Source: Anaerolineales bacterium (GTDB lineage: Bacteria > Chloroflexota > Anaerolineae > Anaerolineales > E44-bin32). Taken from it: a DNA stretch of 33,500 bases. How positions within the stretch are numbered: position 1 is the stretch's first letter; the number at the start of each line of letters is the position of its first letter. Made by a program: the position numbers and the translations under genes. The DNA is taken from positions 1 to 33,500 of the forward strand of contig JARRPX010000016.1 of NCBI GenBank assembly GCA_037382465.1, in the 5' to 3' direction. Below, piece after piece: positions 33,437 to 33,500 of the stretch. Below the pieces are notes generated by a model. That model worked only from the letters and a program-made list of their open reading frames with translations, did no database searches and was not told the DNA's origin.

Positions 33437-33461
33437 GATCCGAGAAGTTATGTTTCGGATC
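33437..33461 (+). terminator. Hairpin after the surface-protein gene
   Basis: GATCCGA (33437-33443) and TCGGATC (33455-33461) form a 7-bp stem starting four bases after the stop codon. No T-run follows, so termination is only a possibility. Nothing else is recognisable to the window end. Confidence 0.35.
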
Positions 33462-33500
33462 CTCTACCATCATCCCCAGCAGAAATTGAGCAGCCCCCTT

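Overview
The window looks like chromosomal DNA of a Chloroflexota bacterium, most likely of the Anaerolineae type. This is an inference from gene content and style, not from a marker gene. The supporting signs are a NarI-HdrD type iron-sulfur reductase, an HrcA/CIRCE heat-shock operon, an archaeal-type ProRS, methylmalonyl-CoA mutase partners, T-box and SAM-I leaders, and a secreted S-layer protein with a long Thr/Pro/Ala linker. Nearly all of it is core housekeeping sequence. I found no rRNA, tRNA, insertion sequence, prophage or CRISPR array.

Layout. (1) 2-1705 (+): 3' part of a membrane-anchored HdrD-like reductase cut by the window edge. (2) 1718-8858 (-): radical SAM/SPASM protein, membrane protein, BrkB/YihY protein, PRPP synthetase, MeaB GTPase, the B12-binding subunit of methylmalonyl-CoA mutase, TrpRS behind a T-box leader, and thioredoxin. 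(3) 9126-15006 (+): one heat-shock operon hrcA-grpE-dnaK-dnaJ-prmA behind a sigma-70 type promoter and a perfect CIRCE operator. (4) 15118-30306 (-): a long run holding S1-like protein/rpsU/infA, a phosphoribosyltransferase, two small unknown proteins, two tandem AI-2E family transporters, pnp, rpsO, an AlkD-like protein, proS, an APH-fold phosphotransferase, a metallophosphoesterase, a candidate small RNA or attenuator, metK behind a SAM-I riboswitch, and a small membrane protein. (5) 30680-33433 (+): a 917-residue exported protein joining carboxypeptidase-regulatory-like, SpoIID, LamG and three SLH domains.

How the parts fit. Translation and RNA metabolism dominate (TrpRS, ProRS, S1, S21, IF-1, S15, PNPase, PrmA), and several units carry their own cis-regulation: T-box for trpS, SAM-I for metK, CIRCE for the chaperones, and possible leader structures for S1, S15 and PNPase. 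PRPP synthetase and the phosphoribosyltransferase belong to nucleotide salvage; MeaB and the B12-binding subunit belong to the methylmalonyl-CoA pathway.

The items most worth a second look are: the SpoIID-LamG-SLH protein; a roughly 128-nt structured RNA (28262-28389) with its own near-consensus promoter, an operator-like palindrome over the -10 and an intrinsic terminator; an AT-rich palindrome over the putative promoter of the AI-2E transporter pair; a 59-codon gene (17806-17985) linked to a 102-codon unknown; and a TrpRS whose KMSKS loop reads KASSS.
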